DNA of 64,000 bases from Leptospira perolatii (lineage in GTDB: Bacteria > Spirochaetota > Leptospiria > Leptospirales > Leptospiraceae). The notes beneath the pieces were generated by a model that saw only the letters and a list, made by a program, of their open reading frames with translations, had not been told where the DNA came from and did no database searches. How positions within the stretch are numbered: the stretch's first letter is position 1; every line of letters starts with the position of its first letter. Positions 43,838-53,688 of the stretch are shown piece by piece. Location of the stretch: the NCBI RefSeq assembly GCF_002811875.1, contig NZ_NPDZ01000001.1, forward strand, positions 744,001-808,000. The letters are read 5' to 3'. Both the position numbers and the translations under genes were made by a program.

Positions 43838-46138
43838 ATGTTTCGTTTGAATTTCAGAATGATTCCAATCTTGTGCTTAATGCTTTTATTAAGCACTTGT
43901 AGTGATAATGGTAATGGTAGCCCAAAGGGTTTACTCGGTTCTAATGATAAAGATGTAAACAGTCTTTCTTCCTTAGTTGGAAACAATGCTCTCGCACTTA
44001 CTTCTGGTGCGGACGATGTATATATGGTTGGGGCAGCTAAAAAAGATATCACTGGCCCGTTTGTGCAATCAAGCACAGGTTATAATAGCCCTGGCGACGA
44101 AATGCATGGCCTTGCAATGAGATTGCATTCAAGAGCTTTCGTAATCGAAAAACCAGGAACTGGAGATCAGGTCGCGATTGTAACTCTCGAACAGATACAT
44201 ATGTATCAAAGTATTAAGATTGGAGTTGTCAAAAAACTAGCCGCTGATGGTTACGGAAACATTTTCAAGACCGAAAATATCCTACTTTCTGCTACGCACA
44301 CACATTCGGCTCCATCGAATCATTCGTGGTACACTCTATTCAATTTATTTAATGGTGTCGTGGGTTTCGACCGTTTACACTATAATATCGTGGTAAACGG
44401 AGTCGTTGATTCTATTAAAGCAGCTTACGCAAACAAAAAGCCTGCAAAAATTAAATTTGCGAGCGGAAATATCCCCGGTGGAATCAACAATCGTTCTTCC
44501 ATTGCATACTGGAAGAACTTCGACGCTACTCAATATGCAAAGAACGTCGAAGAAACCATGTACCTTCTGCGCTTTGACGGAACGGATGGTTCCGAAATCG
44601 GCTTAATCAACTGGCTTGGTGTTCATGGTACTTCTTTGGGAATTAAGAACGACAGAGTCCACGGAGATAACAAGGGTTGGGCTGCTTACGAAGTGGAAAG
44701 GACCAAAGGCGGGAACTTTATCGCGGCTTTTGCTCAGGGTATTTTCGGGGACGTAAGTCCAAACAGCCCAGATCCAACGGATATTACTAAACCGTTCAAG
44801 CGTCCGAACGATTTGGATCCAAATTTGCATATGCTGGAAAATCCAATTGTGCACGGCGCGATTCAGGCGAATAAAGCTTTGGAATTGTATAATTCCGCAA
44901 GCACAGTTCTGTCTGGTGCACTGACGTATCGCCATTCGCATGTAACTTGGAATCAAAAACTTCCGGTTAATACAAGCTATATCGGCGATAAACAAATGCC
45001 TTATGACAACGCTAACGTTGCAACTACTTGTGTGGCGACCATAGGAGGAGCCTTCTTGGCAGGAGACGAAGAAGGAGCTCCTGTAGATTTTGCGAAAGAA
45101 GGAGATATCAAAAACACCTATACTTTCGAAAACGGGCAATGGGTGCGTCACAAGTATAATCTCACAGATGCGTCTGGAGCTGCTAAGATTCTTGGAGTCC
45201 TCTGGCCACTAGCCTCGGCAGTCTTACAGACAACCAAGTATGATAATTGCGATGCAGATAAGTTTACGCTGCTTCCGGTCGGAGAAGTGGATGACTTCTG
45301 GTTTCCGAATCCAAATGTTCCGTTTGTTCCTGTGGTTCTACCGTTCCAAATCGTTGCGATCGGTAACACTGCAATTGTCGCTGCACCTTTCGAGATTAGT
45401 ACGCAAGCCGGAAGAAGGCTAAGGCAGAAATTGCAAACTACCTTTGCACCTGCGAATATCAGCAATATCGTAGTGGCTGGGATGTCAAACGCGTATGCAC
45501 AGTATCTAACTACTCGTGAAGAATTCTCCGCACAACACTTCGAAGGTGGATTCACTGTCTATGGGCCTTGGGCTTCTGCAGCACTGAATCAAGACTTCGA
45601 TAGAATTGCGAGCGACATCGTTGCTGCTCGTCCAACGAATGCTGGCCCGAATCCTCCGGATCTTTCCAACCAGCAGTTCATCCAAACTTGGGTTTCTCAG
45701 AACGGAGTAGTAACCGATGGAGGAAACTTCGGTACAGTATTGACTGACGCAAATGCAACTTATAGCAAAGCGAAAGATACTGTCGCTGTTCGATTCCAAG
45801 GTGCTCACCCTAGAACTACCGAAGAGAAGAAACTAGACGGAAGTCTTTCCCAATTTTACAATCCGGCCACCTTTACTTTCTTAGAAGTTCAAAAGAAAGA
45901 TAGCAACGGGGCATGGGTAACTGTGGCGAAAGACGGGGATCCATACACTGCTTTCGATTGGAAAAGAACCGGCGGAGATTTGTCTGCTACTTCGGAAGTT
46001 ACAGTAACTTGGCTAGTACGCAATGTGCAACCTGGAACTTATAGAATCGTATACAACGGTCTAAGCAAAGTTTGGTGGTTGTTCGGAACTACTTATAGCA
46101 AATTTACCGGAACATCTAGAGAATTCCTGGTTCAATAA
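43838..46138 (+). CDS. Neutral/alkaline ceramidase, predicted lipoprotein
   Basis: 766 residues. Signal sequence ending MLLLSTC (Cys21 lipidation site, relaxed spirochaetal lipobox). Ceramidase domain from ~60: VGAAKKDITGP, GDEMHGLAMRLHSRAFVIE, zinc ligands His154/His156 in SATHTHSAPSNHSWY, and the nucleophile region NNRSSIAYWKN (NRS at 218-220; the family has N-x-R-S). A C-terminal Ig-like domain is ~630-766. It hydrolyses ceramide to sphingosine and fatty acid. Anchored at the cell surface or periplasm, it could act on host sphingolipids after sphingomyelinase. Substrate source is inference. Confidence 0.9.
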   Translation: MFRLNFRMIPILCLMLLLSTCSDNGNGSPKGLLGSNDKDVNSLSSLVGNNALALTSGADDVYMVGAAKKDITGPFVQSSTGYNSPGDEMHGLAMRLHSRAFVIEKPGTGDQVAIVTLEQIHMYQSIKIGVVKKLAADGYGNIFKTENILLSATHTHSAPSNHSWYTLFNLFNGVVGFDRLHYNIVVNGVVDSIKAAYANKKPAKIKFASGNIPGGINNRSSIAYWKNFDATQYAKNVEETMYLLRFDGTDGSEIGLINWLGVHGTSLGIKNDRVHGDNKGWAAYEVERTKGGNFIAAFAQGIFGDVSPNSPDPTDITKPFKRPNDLDPNLHMLENPIVHGAIQANKALELYNSASTVLSGALTYRHSHVTWNQKLPVNTSYIGDKQMPYDNANVATTCVATIGGAFLAGDEEGAPVDFAKEGDIKNTYTFENGQWVRHKYNLTDASGAAKILGVLWPLASAVLQTTKYDNCDADKFTLLPVGEVDDFWFPNPNVPFVPVVLPFQIVAIGNTAIVAAPFEISTQAGRRLRQKLQTTFAPANISNIVVAGMSNAYAQYLTTREEFSAQHFEGGFTVYGPWASAALNQDFDRIASDIVAARPTNAGPNPPDLSNQQFIQTWVSQNGVVTDGGNFGTVLTDANATYSKAKDTVAVRFQGAHPRTTEEKKLDGSLSQFYNPATFTFLEVQKKDSNGAWVTVAKDGDPYTAFDWKRTGGDLSATSEVTVTWLVRNVQPGTYRIVYNGLSKVWWLFGTTYSKFTGTSREFLVQ

Positions 46139-46175
46139 TAAAGAGTCAGGCAAATAAATATCAGAATAGTAAGAG

Positions 46176-46204
46176 AAGTGCGCTTTTTGCCAGAAAGCGC
46201 ACTT
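46176..46204 (+). terminator. Hairpin after the ceramidase gene
   Basis: An 11-bp perfect stem AAGTGCGCTTT/AAAGCGCACTT with a 7-nt loop, 37 bp after the stop. There is no U-tract, so termination may be Rho-dependent or the hairpin may protect the 3' end. It ends 5 bp before a TTGACA (46210-46215) that probably begins the next promoter. Confidence 0.6.
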
Positions 46205-46244
46205 GCGTCTTGACAAGCTACTAATTGAATTAGAACGATGATGT

Positions 46245-47351
46245 ATGATCATCCGCGTTCTAATTCTTTTGCTTATCCTGCAGTCTAGCTTCTATTGCAC
46301 TAATAATGAGGGAAAGAGCAAGAATGAAGTTCTCATGGAATCCCTCGCGATCGTTGCATATCCCTACCTAATCAATACTTGTGCGATAACTCCGGTAGTT
46401 CCTGGAGGACCAGTTCCTCAAATCACATCTGGCTACGGAGCAAGAGGAACTCATTCTGTTTCCGTAAATATTCTTCCGAATCCGGTCGCTCCCAAGAATG
46501 TCTGTGTTTATTTTCCGGCGGATCAATCAGGCCCGGCTCCTGTTTTATTTTTGTTTCACGGGTTCAGCGCTCCTTCTGCCGAGCCTTATTATCCTTTGAT
46601 CGATTTTTATGTTTCAAAAGGGTACGTCGTTGTATTTCCGATCTACTTTTCGGACGACAGAGATCCATTAGAAAATTATGATATAATGTGGAATGGAATT
46701 TTGTCGGCTGTTCAGCAGTATCCCGATAAAATCGATACGACTAGAGTAGGGTTCATGGGTCATAGCTATGGAGGAGGCGCAACTCCTTATATGGCGAAGA
46801 AAGGGCTCGTAACAGAAACCTGGGGATCGAACGGGGGCTTTATATTTATGGTCGCTCCTTGGTATTCTTTTGGAATGACCGATACCGATTTAACTCAGAT
46901 CCCGGCTTCGACAAAGCTTTTGGTTCAGATTTATGAAAACGATCAGGTAACTGATCACAGAATGGGAATCGATATCTTTCAACACATCACTAGTATTGCG
47001 AACACAGAAAAAGATTTTCTTTCTGTATACACTGATTCTTCCAGCGGAACTACCTTGCTAGCGGATCATTACGTTCCGATCAAGGATACAATCATCGGAA
47101 TCGGGGCACTGGATGCGCTGGACTATTACGGTGTCTGGAAACCACTGGAAGCGTTGGCGGACTATACGTTTAATAACAATGCGACCGCCAAAACGATCGC
47201 GCTAGGCGATGGCGCGTCATCTCAAAAATTCATGGGCCAGTATTTGAACGGAAATCCAGTCAAAGAAATGACAGTAAGCGATAGCCCTGTTCCTTTGCAG
47301 CCGGAAAGCTATTTTTCTCAACCATTCAGCGATCCGAAGAATCCAAGATAA
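46245..47351 (+). CDS. Dienelactone-hydrolase/PET-hydrolase-like alpha/beta hydrolase, lipoprotein
   Basis: 368 residues. Signal peptide MIIRVLILLLILQSSFYC, with Cys18 as possible lipid site. Core: VLFLFHGFSAPS (oxyanion), nucleophile GHSYGGGAT (Ser174), acid in YENDQVTDHR, His in ADHYVPIKD. This chlorophyllase/PET-hydrolase-like pattern indicates a secreted esterase or lipase of unknown substrate. A TTGACA at 46210 puts the likely transcription start a few bases from the ATG, and no Shine-Dalgarno is seen. It sits behind the ceramidase and before the ChaN gene (29 bp). Confidence 0.85.
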   Translation: MIIRVLILLLILQSSFYCTNNEGKSKNEVLMESLAIVAYPYLINTCAITPVVPGGPVPQITSGYGARGTHSVSVNILPNPVAPKNVCVYFPADQSGPAPVLFLFHGFSAPSAEPYYPLIDFYVSKGYVVVFPIYFSDDRDPLENYDIMWNGILSAVQQYPDKIDTTRVGFMGHSYGGGATPYMAKKGLVTETWGSNGGFIFMVAPWYSFGMTDTDLTQIPASTKLLVQIYENDQVTDHRMGIDIFQHITSIANTEKDFLSVYTDSSSGTTLLADHYVPIKDTIIGIGALDALDYYGVWKPLEALADYTFNNNATAKTIALGDGASSQKFMGQYLNGNPVKEMTVSDSPVPLQPESYFSQPFSDPKNPR

Positions 47352-47380
47352 TTCCGTATTTTATCGATTCGTAGGTTTTT

Positions 47381-48277
47381 ATGTACAAGATTTGGGTTCG
47401 TTTCTGTTTTTTACTTTTGATTCTTTTTTCCTTCGGGAGAGAGCTCACTTCCTCGGATGCTAAATCTATTGATATAAATAAAATTGAGATCTATGAATCA
47501 GCGAGCAAAAAGCAGGTAGGCTGGGATGCTCTCTTAAATGCGGTTTCGAATTCTGATGCGCTCGTACTTGGTGAGGAGCATTTCGATGAGTACGGACATT
47601 TTTGGAAACTGATTGCGTTTCAAAGGATTTCCGAAAAATTTCCGTTGGTGCTTTCACTGGAAGCTTTGGAGAGAGATCAGCAACGAGTATTAGATGAATT
47701 TCTTCAGGATCAAATTTCAGAAATTGGTTATCTTAGCGGACTAAAGCTTTGGACAAACTATAACCAAGATTACCATCCCCTGGTAAAAGCCGCTAAGGAA
47801 AGAAAATCTCTTGTGATTGCAGGAAACTGTCCCCGCAGGTATGTAAACATGGTTTCCTTAAAAGGGATCCAATCTATTTTCGCGATTCGCTCTCCATATC
47901 TTCCGCCCAGATATTTATCTTTAATTCACAGGCAGCCTGAATACGAGACGAAACTGATAGAGGCACTGTCATCTCATGGGCACGGAGTGACTCAGGAAAA
48001 TCTGAAGAATTTTGTAGATGCACAACATCTTTGGGACGCGAGCATGTCGGACTCGATTGCACAAGCGGTATATATGTCTGGTAGAAAGGTCTTTCATATA
48101 AACGGAAGGTTTCATAGTGACGAAGGAATGGGAGTCGTATATCGACTCAAACAACTGGGCCTAAAAGTGGTTACTTTCAGTTTGTTTCCGTTGGAAGAAG
48201 GAAAACAAGTCGGGGACTCTGAATATAAATTGGCAGATTTTGTTGTAATTACTCAGAGAAAGCCGGCGCAAGAATAG
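47381..48277 (+). CDS. ChaN-family (haem-binding-type) exported protein
   Basis: 298 residues. An N-terminal hydrophobic signal (FCFLLLILFSFG) precedes a ChaN/DUF399 domain: ALVLGEEHFDEYGHFWKL with the conserved GE.H pattern, LSLEALERDQQ, VIAGNCPRRYVN, and the C-terminal HINGRFHSDEGMGVVYRL (family NG..H...G). Campylobacter ChaN binds stacked haem; haem binding here is inferred from the family. It is 29 bp after the hydrolase and 46 bp before PBP1A. No lipobox Cys was found, so it is probably periplasmic. Confidence 0.85.
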   Translation: MYKIWVRFCFLLLILFSFGRELTSSDAKSIDINKIEIYESASKKQVGWDALLNAVSNSDALVLGEEHFDEYGHFWKLIAFQRISEKFPLVLSLEALERDQQRVLDEFLQDQISEIGYLSGLKLWTNYNQDYHPLVKAAKERKSLVIAGNCPRRYVNMVSLKGIQSIFAIRSPYLPPRYLSLIHRQPEYETKLIEALSSHGHGVTQENLKNFVDAQHLWDASMSDSIAQAVYMSGRKVFHINGRFHSDEGMGVVYRLKQLGLKVVTFSLFPLEEGKQVGDSEYKLADFVVITQRKPAQE

Positions 48278-48323
48278 AATTTCGTGCTTGTAGGAGCATG
48301 AGGATTCTCCGAAGTTATAAGAG

Positions 48324-51080
48324 ATGCTCGACACAGGAATCCGCACGCTCTCGGAGCATAAATTTGAATGTCCATCTTGCGGAACCTTATCTCGGCTTCC
48401 GGAAGGAGTTCCTACTCATTCCATATTCCGTCTCACTTGTTATCGGTGTGGAAATAAATCACTTGTTCGATTAGAACCAAAAGCCACTTCTCAGGAGGCG
48501 CCACCCCAATTCGCTCCCAAGGAAGAATCTGCTTCTTCTCTTGCTACTTCGGAAAAGAATCAATCTTCGGAAAGGTTCGATTCTTTTGGGGATCGATTTT
48601 TCCCCCAACCACCCAGGATAGAAATAGCAAAAGGCAAAACTTCTAAGCCTGAGTTTTTTCAGAAATGGGGAGCCGTTTTTGAGAGCGCGGTGGCCAAGCT
48701 TGAAAAGCAGCTGAACGGTTGGAAGGATGTCTTTCAAAAGGGAAACACTGGATCTGAAAAAACGAAGCCCTGGTTCGAAAAAGTAAAAACCAAACAAACG
48801 ATCGAACAACCAAGCGAATTCAAGAGGCCGATCCAAACCTTGGCCGAAAGGCTCGTACAGAAAAGTAGAAAATTCCAATTTCCTAAAGTATCATTTAACA
48901 TTTGGTATTTAGCCATTCCATTACCCATGGCATTGGTAATGCTGATTTTCTTTTGGATCGGTGTGATTCAGAGAGAAGGAGAAGTGGATGGGTTGTTGAA
49001 TGTGTTTTATATCCATCAACCAACAATTATCTACGATCGTGATGGAAAGAAAGTATCCGAGATATTCGGAAAGAAAACCAGCAATCTAGAGTGGGATGCA
49101 TACCCAGAAAACTTGAAACGTATGGTTATGCTCGTGGAAGATAGACACTTTTTCGACCACGGAGGAATCCATTATCCTTCGATTTTGAGGGCGTTTTTTG
49201 TAAACATTATACATTTAAGATTCAAGCAAGGTGCTTCCACGATCACCCAACAGCTTTCGAGAATTCTCTTGAACGACAGAGAAAAAAGCCTCGGTAGGAA
49301 ATTGAAGGAAGCACAGTTGGCCTACGCCCTAGAATCCAAGTTAAATAAGCAGCAAATTCTTTTGCATTACATGAATAATGTATACTTAGGTCACGGTGCA
49401 TTCGGATTCGCTAGCGCTTCAGAATTCTATTTTGGAAAAAAACCGAACGATCTCTCTTTGCCGGAGATGATCGTTCTGGCGTCTCTGGCTTCGGCTCCGA
49501 ATCGATATTCTCCATTAAAAAATCCTGAACTATCCATGAATCGTGTGCAAAACATACTAGATTCTTTAAAGAACGATGGTGCCTTAAAAGAAGATCTGAG
49601 GCCGGTGATTAATGAATTGTATATGGTTTTTTCCACCAGATCTCCGGGAGAAACTGTATTCGGAAATCGAAGGGATGATTCTCCTTATGTAACCGAGCAT
49701 GTTCGAAAATTTTTGCAAACTATGTATCCGGATACGAATATCTATGAAACCGGAGGATTTTCCGTTTACACCACGATTTCTCAGCCTGTTCAGGCGGAAT
49801 TGCAAAGATTAGTAAAATCTCATGTAGAAAATGTACTGCGTTCCGGACAAGTTAGGCGGAATAGATTAGTAGATCCAGGGCGCAATGTAGAAGCGAATCC
49901 TTTTAGAAACTTAGTCTCCGATATTTCTCCGGCACTGGAATTATTCATTGATACAGATAAATTCGAGACCGGCCAAGACAGTGGACTCCAAGTTGCCGTA
50001 GTCGCGGTTGATCCAAATACTGGGGATATCCTACTTTTGCACGGAGGAACTCAGTTCAAGGCGGATAACCAGTTTCCTCGTGCCACAGGCATGTATCGTC
50101 AAACGGGTTCGACGATTAAGCCCATCCTGTATGCGGATGCGATCGATGAAGGATATATCAATCCGGCTTCGAGGATTTTGGATGCGCCCTTGATTTATAG
50201 AAATTCTAGTTCGAATTGGATGCCCGAGAATATAGGAAATCAATACGACGGAGATATTTCGGTCAGAGTCGCATTAGCAAAGTCTAAGAATACTGCGGCA
50301 GTTCAGATTGCGGAAAAATTAGGACTTAACCGAATCGAAGATGCATTCGGTCGTTTCTTCTTTCCGGAAGAAAAGATTTTGAAAAATCGCTTTCGAAAAG
50401 ACTTATCTTTAGCGCTAGGTTCATTGGAACTTTCTCCCTTGGAAATGGCGTCTGCTTATTCTGCGTTTGCGAATGATGGAAAAATCGTACGACCGCATCT
50501 TATCGAAAAAATTGTAGATAGAGCGGGGAATATAGTCTTTCAAAGAAAGGACCAAGATGAGTTCGGCTTGAAGTGGCCCAAGGAGAGAAAGACGATTTCG
50601 CCGCCGACCGCGGAGATCATGGTGGATTTGCTCCACGGAAGTGCAAATCACGCTGGAGTTAGAAACACGGGCTATAAAGGCGAAGTAGCTGGAAAGACAG
50701 GTACTACAAACGAATACAGGGACGCGTGGTTCGTAGGTTTTCGGCCCGGGATTTCTATGGCAATTTGGGTAGGATATGATTCCCCAAGTTATGGCATGGG
50801 ACCTTCTGCGTTAGGAGGAGTCGTGGCGGCGCCTCTTTGGGGAACGATCGCGAAGTTGTTTCAGCAAGTCGAATCTGGAGACAAGGAAGATAAGAGAAAG
50901 TATAAGTTTTCGCAGAGAGCGATTTCCGTCAGCGTGTGTCCTGAGTCCGGAAAATTACCTGGACCGGATTGTCCAACCAAGGTGAGTGAATTGTTCCATC
51001 CTTCTTATCCCCCTACAGAAGTTTGCCCTTTGAGTCACAAATCGGATGCAAAAAAAGAAATCTTCCAAAACGTATTTTGA
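48324..51080 (+). CDS. Penicillin-binding protein 1A with N-terminal zinc ribbon
   Basis: 918 residues, bifunctional class A PBP. A cytoplasmic zinc ribbon (Cys16, Cys19, Cys39, Cys42; CPSC...CYRC) and a low-complexity linker precede the transmembrane helix (~193-215). Glycosyltransferase: [10 protein letters not shown] (Glu near 271), [26 protein letters not shown]. Transpeptidase: STIK (Ser596/Lys599), SKN, KTG (791-793) in [14 protein letters not shown]. The C terminus is Cys-containing ([15 protein letters not shown]). It polymerises and cross-links peptidoglycan. It overlaps the next gene by 35 bp. The zinc ribbon is unusual. Confidence 0.93.
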   Translation: MLDTGIRTLSEHKFECPSCGTLSRLPEGVPTHSIFRLTCYRCGNKSLVRLEPKATSQEAPPQFAPKEESASSLATSEKNQSSERFDSFGDRFFPQPPRIEIAKGKTSKPEFFQKWGAVFESAVAKLEKQLNGWKDVFQKGNTGSEKTKPWFEKVKTKQTIEQPSEFKRPIQTLAERLVQKSRKFQFPKVSFNIWYLAIPLPMALVMLIFFWIGVIQREGEVDGLLNVFYIHQPTIIYDRDGKKVSEIFGKKTSNLEWDAYPENLKRMVMLVEDRHFFDHGGIHYPSILRAFFVNIIHLRFKQGASTITQQLSRILLNDREKSLGRKLKEAQLAYALESKLNKQQILLHYMNNVYLGHGAFGFASASEFYFGKKPNDLSLPEMIVLASLASAPNRYSPLKNPELSMNRVQNILDSLKNDGALKEDLRPVINELYMVFSTRSPGETVFGNRRDDSPYVTEHVRKFLQTMYPDTNIYETGGFSVYTTISQPVQAELQRLVKSHVENVLRSGQVRRNRLVDPGRNVEANPFRNLVSDISPALELFIDTDKFETGQDSGLQVAVVAVDPNTGDILLLHGGTQFKADNQFPRATGMYRQTGSTIKPILYADAIDEGYINPASRILDAPLIYRNSSSNWMPENIGNQYDGDISVRVALAKSKNTAAVQIAEKLGLNRIEDAFGRFFFPEEKILKNRFRKDLSLALGSLELSPLEMASAYSAFANDGKIVRPHLIEKIVDRAGNIVFQRKDQDEFGLKWPKERKTISPPTAEIMVDLLHGSANHAGVRNTGYKGEVAGKTGTTNEYRDAWFVGFRPGISMAIWVGYDSPSYGMGPSALGGVVAAPLWGTIAKLFQQVESGDKEDKRKYKFSQRAISVSVCPESGKLPGPDCPTKVSELFHPSYPPTEVCPLSHKSDAKKEIFQNVF

Positions 51081-52719
51081 ACCTCGCTATCCAATTCTGT
51101 GGTTTTTAGTGGGCTTCTTTTTTCGAATTTTCTTAACCATAGGTATTTACTTTTTCATCACTCGAGGAGTCAGTGCAGTTTCGTATGAGGAAGCTTATGC
51201 GATGGAGAAAGATTCTCCAGTGTTTGCCATTCCTCTCTACGAAGAAGTGGTTCGCACCGCAAAACAAAACGATGTCCGCAAGACGGCCTCTACGAGACTT
51301 TATTTTCTATATGAAAAATTTCGAAAGTACGTTCCGGCCTTGCAGTACCAAATCAGAGCAGGAACTACAAAGACTAAAAAAGGGGAATGGTCTAGTATCG
51401 TTCAGAGCGTTTCCCAAGGATTGGGAGTCAGCCCGTATTCTCTAATCGGAGTTCTCTCCTCTTGTTCCAGGTCCACGCCTCCTTTGGTTGAACCCCAAGA
51501 GCAATCAGTTGATTCAGAAACGGGCAAGCCTGTTCCGTTTGTGCCCTTTGAGCCGTACCGCTCTTTGCTTAAGCCTGAAAATGCTCCCTTGGTTCGTCTT
51601 TGCTATTCGATCAAAATGAAACTCAAAGATTATGAAAGCTGGGAAAATATCTTTCAAACGATAGTTCAAAAGAATTCGATTTCAAAGGAAACTGCTCTTC
51701 CACTTTGGGTTGGATACTCCTTGCAGTCCGGTAGAGGAGTTCCTTATCGAAGAATTTATCTCTCAGGTACTTCCAAAGTTCTTACCAACGAATCAAAATC
51801 GGATATTGCATTTCTCTACGCAAAGTTTTTGCGTCATAAGGGGAGATGGGAAGCGAGCACTCGATACTTTCTCATGAGCGGGACGTACGGAAATCCGAGA
51901 AGAGCGAAATTCGAAGCAGCTAAAAATTTGCTCCTTATGGATCGAAAACAGGAAGCTTGCGATTATCCACAAGAAATTTATAACGGGTCCGAAGAACCCG
52001 AAGCTTTGTTTAGAAAAATCTGTCAGACCAAGGGAACTGATTGGGGCGCTCAATATTCTCATGCCCTTCGTATTCTTTCGAAGGATTCTCCAGATCCGTT
52101 ATATTCATATATTCTGCAAGGAGGCGGTAAAGAGGCGAGGGACTACTTCGTAAAAGAGATGGGAACCTTTTTGTCAGATACGGATACCGATGGAGAGGAA
52201 GATCTCGAACCCGAGGAGATTTTAACTTTGCTTCTGCCAAATGAGGATAGGAACAAACTTCCTTTTTGGGACGCAAGAGATCGAGAAGCTAATCTAGTAC
52301 TTCCGGACAGAACAAAATATATTTGTAAAGTGTTACGTAGACCTTTCTTTTCGAATCCTTCTATCCAACCGCAGTATTGCACCGAAATTTTTCCCGGGAC
52401 ACTGGAACAAATGCTGAACTCTGTGGAGGAAGAGGAGGAAGTGAGCTTTGCCTTTGCTGATCCAGCGTATTTGCCGATTTCTGCAAAACTATTTTGGAAA
52501 GAAGTAGAGATTATTCCCGAAAATCCGGTCGATCCTCCAGTTCAGCCGACACTTCCCGTAAAATCGAATCAGGTAGGTCCTACAGTCGCACTCGGACCAT
52601 GGAATTTGGAATATTTTGTATATCGTAAAATACTAAATCGCACCTATGCGGAAATCAGACTCGGTAAAGAGTATTTTGTAGTAGCGGTCAAGCCATCGAT
52701 AGTGGCTTGGCAAAAATAA
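51046..52719 (+). CDS. Membrane-anchored protein of unknown function
   Basis: 557 residues, not recognised. A single N-terminal membrane segment ([21 protein letters not shown], ~18-38) is followed by a large extracytoplasmic region rich in helix, with TPR/SLT-like spacing (e.g. [55 protein letters not shown]). There is an acidic stretch (~378-395, [14 protein letters not shown]) and a proline-rich part (~495-510). It starts inside the last 35 bp of the PBP1A gene, so translation is coupled, and a role with peptidoglycan synthesis is plausible but unproven. Confidence 0.7.
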   Translation: MQKKKSSKTYFEPRYPILWFLVGFFFRIFLTIGIYFFITRGVSAVSYEEAYAMEKDSPVFAIPLYEEVVRTAKQNDVRKTASTRLYFLYEKFRKYVPALQYQIRAGTTKTKKGEWSSIVQSVSQGLGVSPYSLIGVLSSCSRSTPPLVEPQEQSVDSETGKPVPFVPFEPYRSLLKPENAPLVRLCYSIKMKLKDYESWENIFQTIVQKNSISKETALPLWVGYSLQSGRGVPYRRIYLSGTSKVLTNESKSDIAFLYAKFLRHKGRWEASTRYFLMSGTYGNPRRAKFEAAKNLLLMDRKQEACDYPQEIYNGSEEPEALFRKICQTKGTDWGAQYSHALRILSKDSPDPLYSYILQGGGKEARDYFVKEMGTFLSDTDTDGEEDLEPEEILTLLLPNEDRNKLPFWDARDREANLVLPDRTKYICKVLRRPFFSNPSIQPQYCTEIFPGTLEQMLNSVEEEEEVSFAFADPAYLPISAKLFWKEVEIIPENPVDPPVQPTLPVKSNQVGPTVALGPWNLEYFVYRKILNRTYAEIRLGKEYFVVAVKPSIVAWQK

Positions 52720-52745
52720 AAAGTCGGATTCGTAAATCGCAATCC
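52716..52745 (-). terminator. Probable terminator of the tRNA-Tyr/repeat transcript
   Basis: On the minus strand GGATT/AATCC (with an extra CG/CG pair and one bulged G; 52726-52745) is followed by GAC and TTTTT (plus-strand A's 52717-52722). It lies beyond the last repeat and just before the convergent gene end, so it could end the tRNA read-through transcript. Confidence 0.5.
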
Positions 52746-52995
52746 TCGCCCTTCGCTGATACATCCTGTATCAAGCTCTGGGACGTGGACCCTCCGTGGC
52801 CCACTCTCGGACCTTGCGAATTTCCTCATCCTGCCTTTTAGAGAAAGCGCTTTTAGTTACAGGCGTCTTTCTCGCGCCTTCGTCCATCCCTGGACTCAGG
52901 TCGCATTTGCTTACGCTCCCTATGGGTCGCTGCAAATGCTCTCGCTCGAAATCTTCGAATCCTTCTGATTTGTTATCTGAATTAGAAATTTATAA

Positions 52996-53013
52996 TGGGC
53001 AGGGAAGGATTCG
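52996..53013 (-). other. 18-nt tRNA-Tyr 3'-end relic (copy 1)
   Basis: Plus-strand TGGGCAGGGAAGGATTCG, the discriminator, acceptor 3' strand and T-stem 3' strand of tRNA-Tyr, with homology ending exactly inside the T loop. Confidence 0.9.
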
Positions 53014-53186
53014 CCTCTTCGCAGTTATCCATCCTGGCTAACTGGGCTCCGAGGCGTCTTTCTCGCGTCTTCGTCCATCCATGGACTCAGGTCGCATTTG
53101 CTTACGCTCCCTATGGGTCGCTGCAAATGCTCTCGCTCGAAATCTTCGAATCCTTCTGATTTGTTATCTGAATTAGAAATTTATAA

Positions 53187-53204
53187 TGGGCAGGGAAGGA
53201 TTCG
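53187..53204 (-). other. 18-nt tRNA-Tyr 3'-end relic (copy 2)
   Basis: Same 18 nt as copy 1 and the real tRNA-Tyr gene, 191 bp from copy 1 and 192 bp from the gene. Confidence 0.9.
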
Positions 53205-53378
53205 CCTCTTCGCAGTTTCCCCTCGTGGTCAACTGTGCTCCGAGGCGTCTTTCTCGCGTCCTTCGTCCATCCATGGACTCAGGTCGCATTTGCTTACGCT
53301 CCCTACGGGTCGCTACAAATGCTCTCGCTCGAAATCTTCGAATCCTTCTGATTTATTATTTGAATTAGAAATTTATAA

Positions 53379-53460
53379 TGGGCAGGGAAGGATTCGAACC
53401 TTCGAAGGCTTGGCCAGCAGATTTACAGTCTGCCCTCGTTGACCGCTTGAGTACCTACCC
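53379..53460 (-). tRNA. tRNA-Tyr (anticodon GUA)
   Basis: 82-nt class II cloverleaf: acceptor GGGTAGG/CCTGCCC with discriminator A, anticodon loop CTGTAAA (GTA), a long variable arm, T arm with TTCGAAT. CCA is not encoded. Transcribed on the minus strand after tRNA-Thr(UGU). Its 3' end is copied twice in the tandem repeats immediately downstream. Confidence 0.96.
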
Positions 53461-53521
53461 GTGGTTAAGTGGGATCTGAGTCCGGAATATGGCGTAGATT
53501 TTTTTGGTAAGAATCTACGTC

Positions 53522-53594
53522 AGCTGCCTAGAGGAATCGAACCCCCAACCTGCTGATTACAAGTCAGCTGCTCTACCAATTGAGCTAAGGCAGC
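53522..53594 (-). tRNA. tRNA-Thr (anticodon UGU)
   Basis: 73-nt cloverleaf: acceptor GCTGCCT/AGGCAGC, D stem GCTC/GAGC, anticodon stem GCTGA/TCAGC with loop CTTGTAA (TGT), T loop TTCGATT. Discriminator T, CCA not encoded. First gene of the minus-strand tRNA-Thr/tRNA-Tyr pair, 61 nt from tRNA-Tyr. Confidence 0.96.
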
Positions 53595-53688
53595 ATTGGA
53601 CTCGAGAACCAGTATTTCCGTCCGAATTCCTCGGTCAACCGATTAAAAAGGAATTTATCCCTCCAAGGGAATCTCGATCCTGACTCCA

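Larger units (their letters stand above)
52861..53378 (-). repeat. Tandem repeat of ~191 bp downstream of tRNA-Tyr
   Basis: Roughly 2.8 copies, starting on the plus strand at 52861, 53052 and 53243 (period 191; the last copy gains one base) and running into tRNA-Tyr. Each copy includes the 18-nt tRNA-Tyr 3' end (52996-53013, 53187-53204; genuine 53379-53396), the arms GCATTTGC/GCAAATGC around a CCC-TAT-GGG core, and GTCCATCCATGGAC. About 150 bp are almost identical between copies, while the segment just after each tRNA relic is much more diverged. There are no real coding features. Confidence 0.93.

Noticed and set aside
52796..53442. Open frames on the plus strand through the tandem repeats (52796-53041, 53098-53442, 53186-53368)
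   Set aside because: They are read through the repeat units and the antisense of tRNA-Tyr; the amino-acid pattern simply repeats with the 191-bp period and has no ribosome site. Such frames are common spurious annotations.
53379..53460. Integrated element attachment site at tRNA-Tyr
   Set aside because: Direct repeats of a tRNA 3' end suggest att sites, but no integrase or phage genes lie between the copies and the repeat unit is only ~191 bp, so a tandem repeat fits better.
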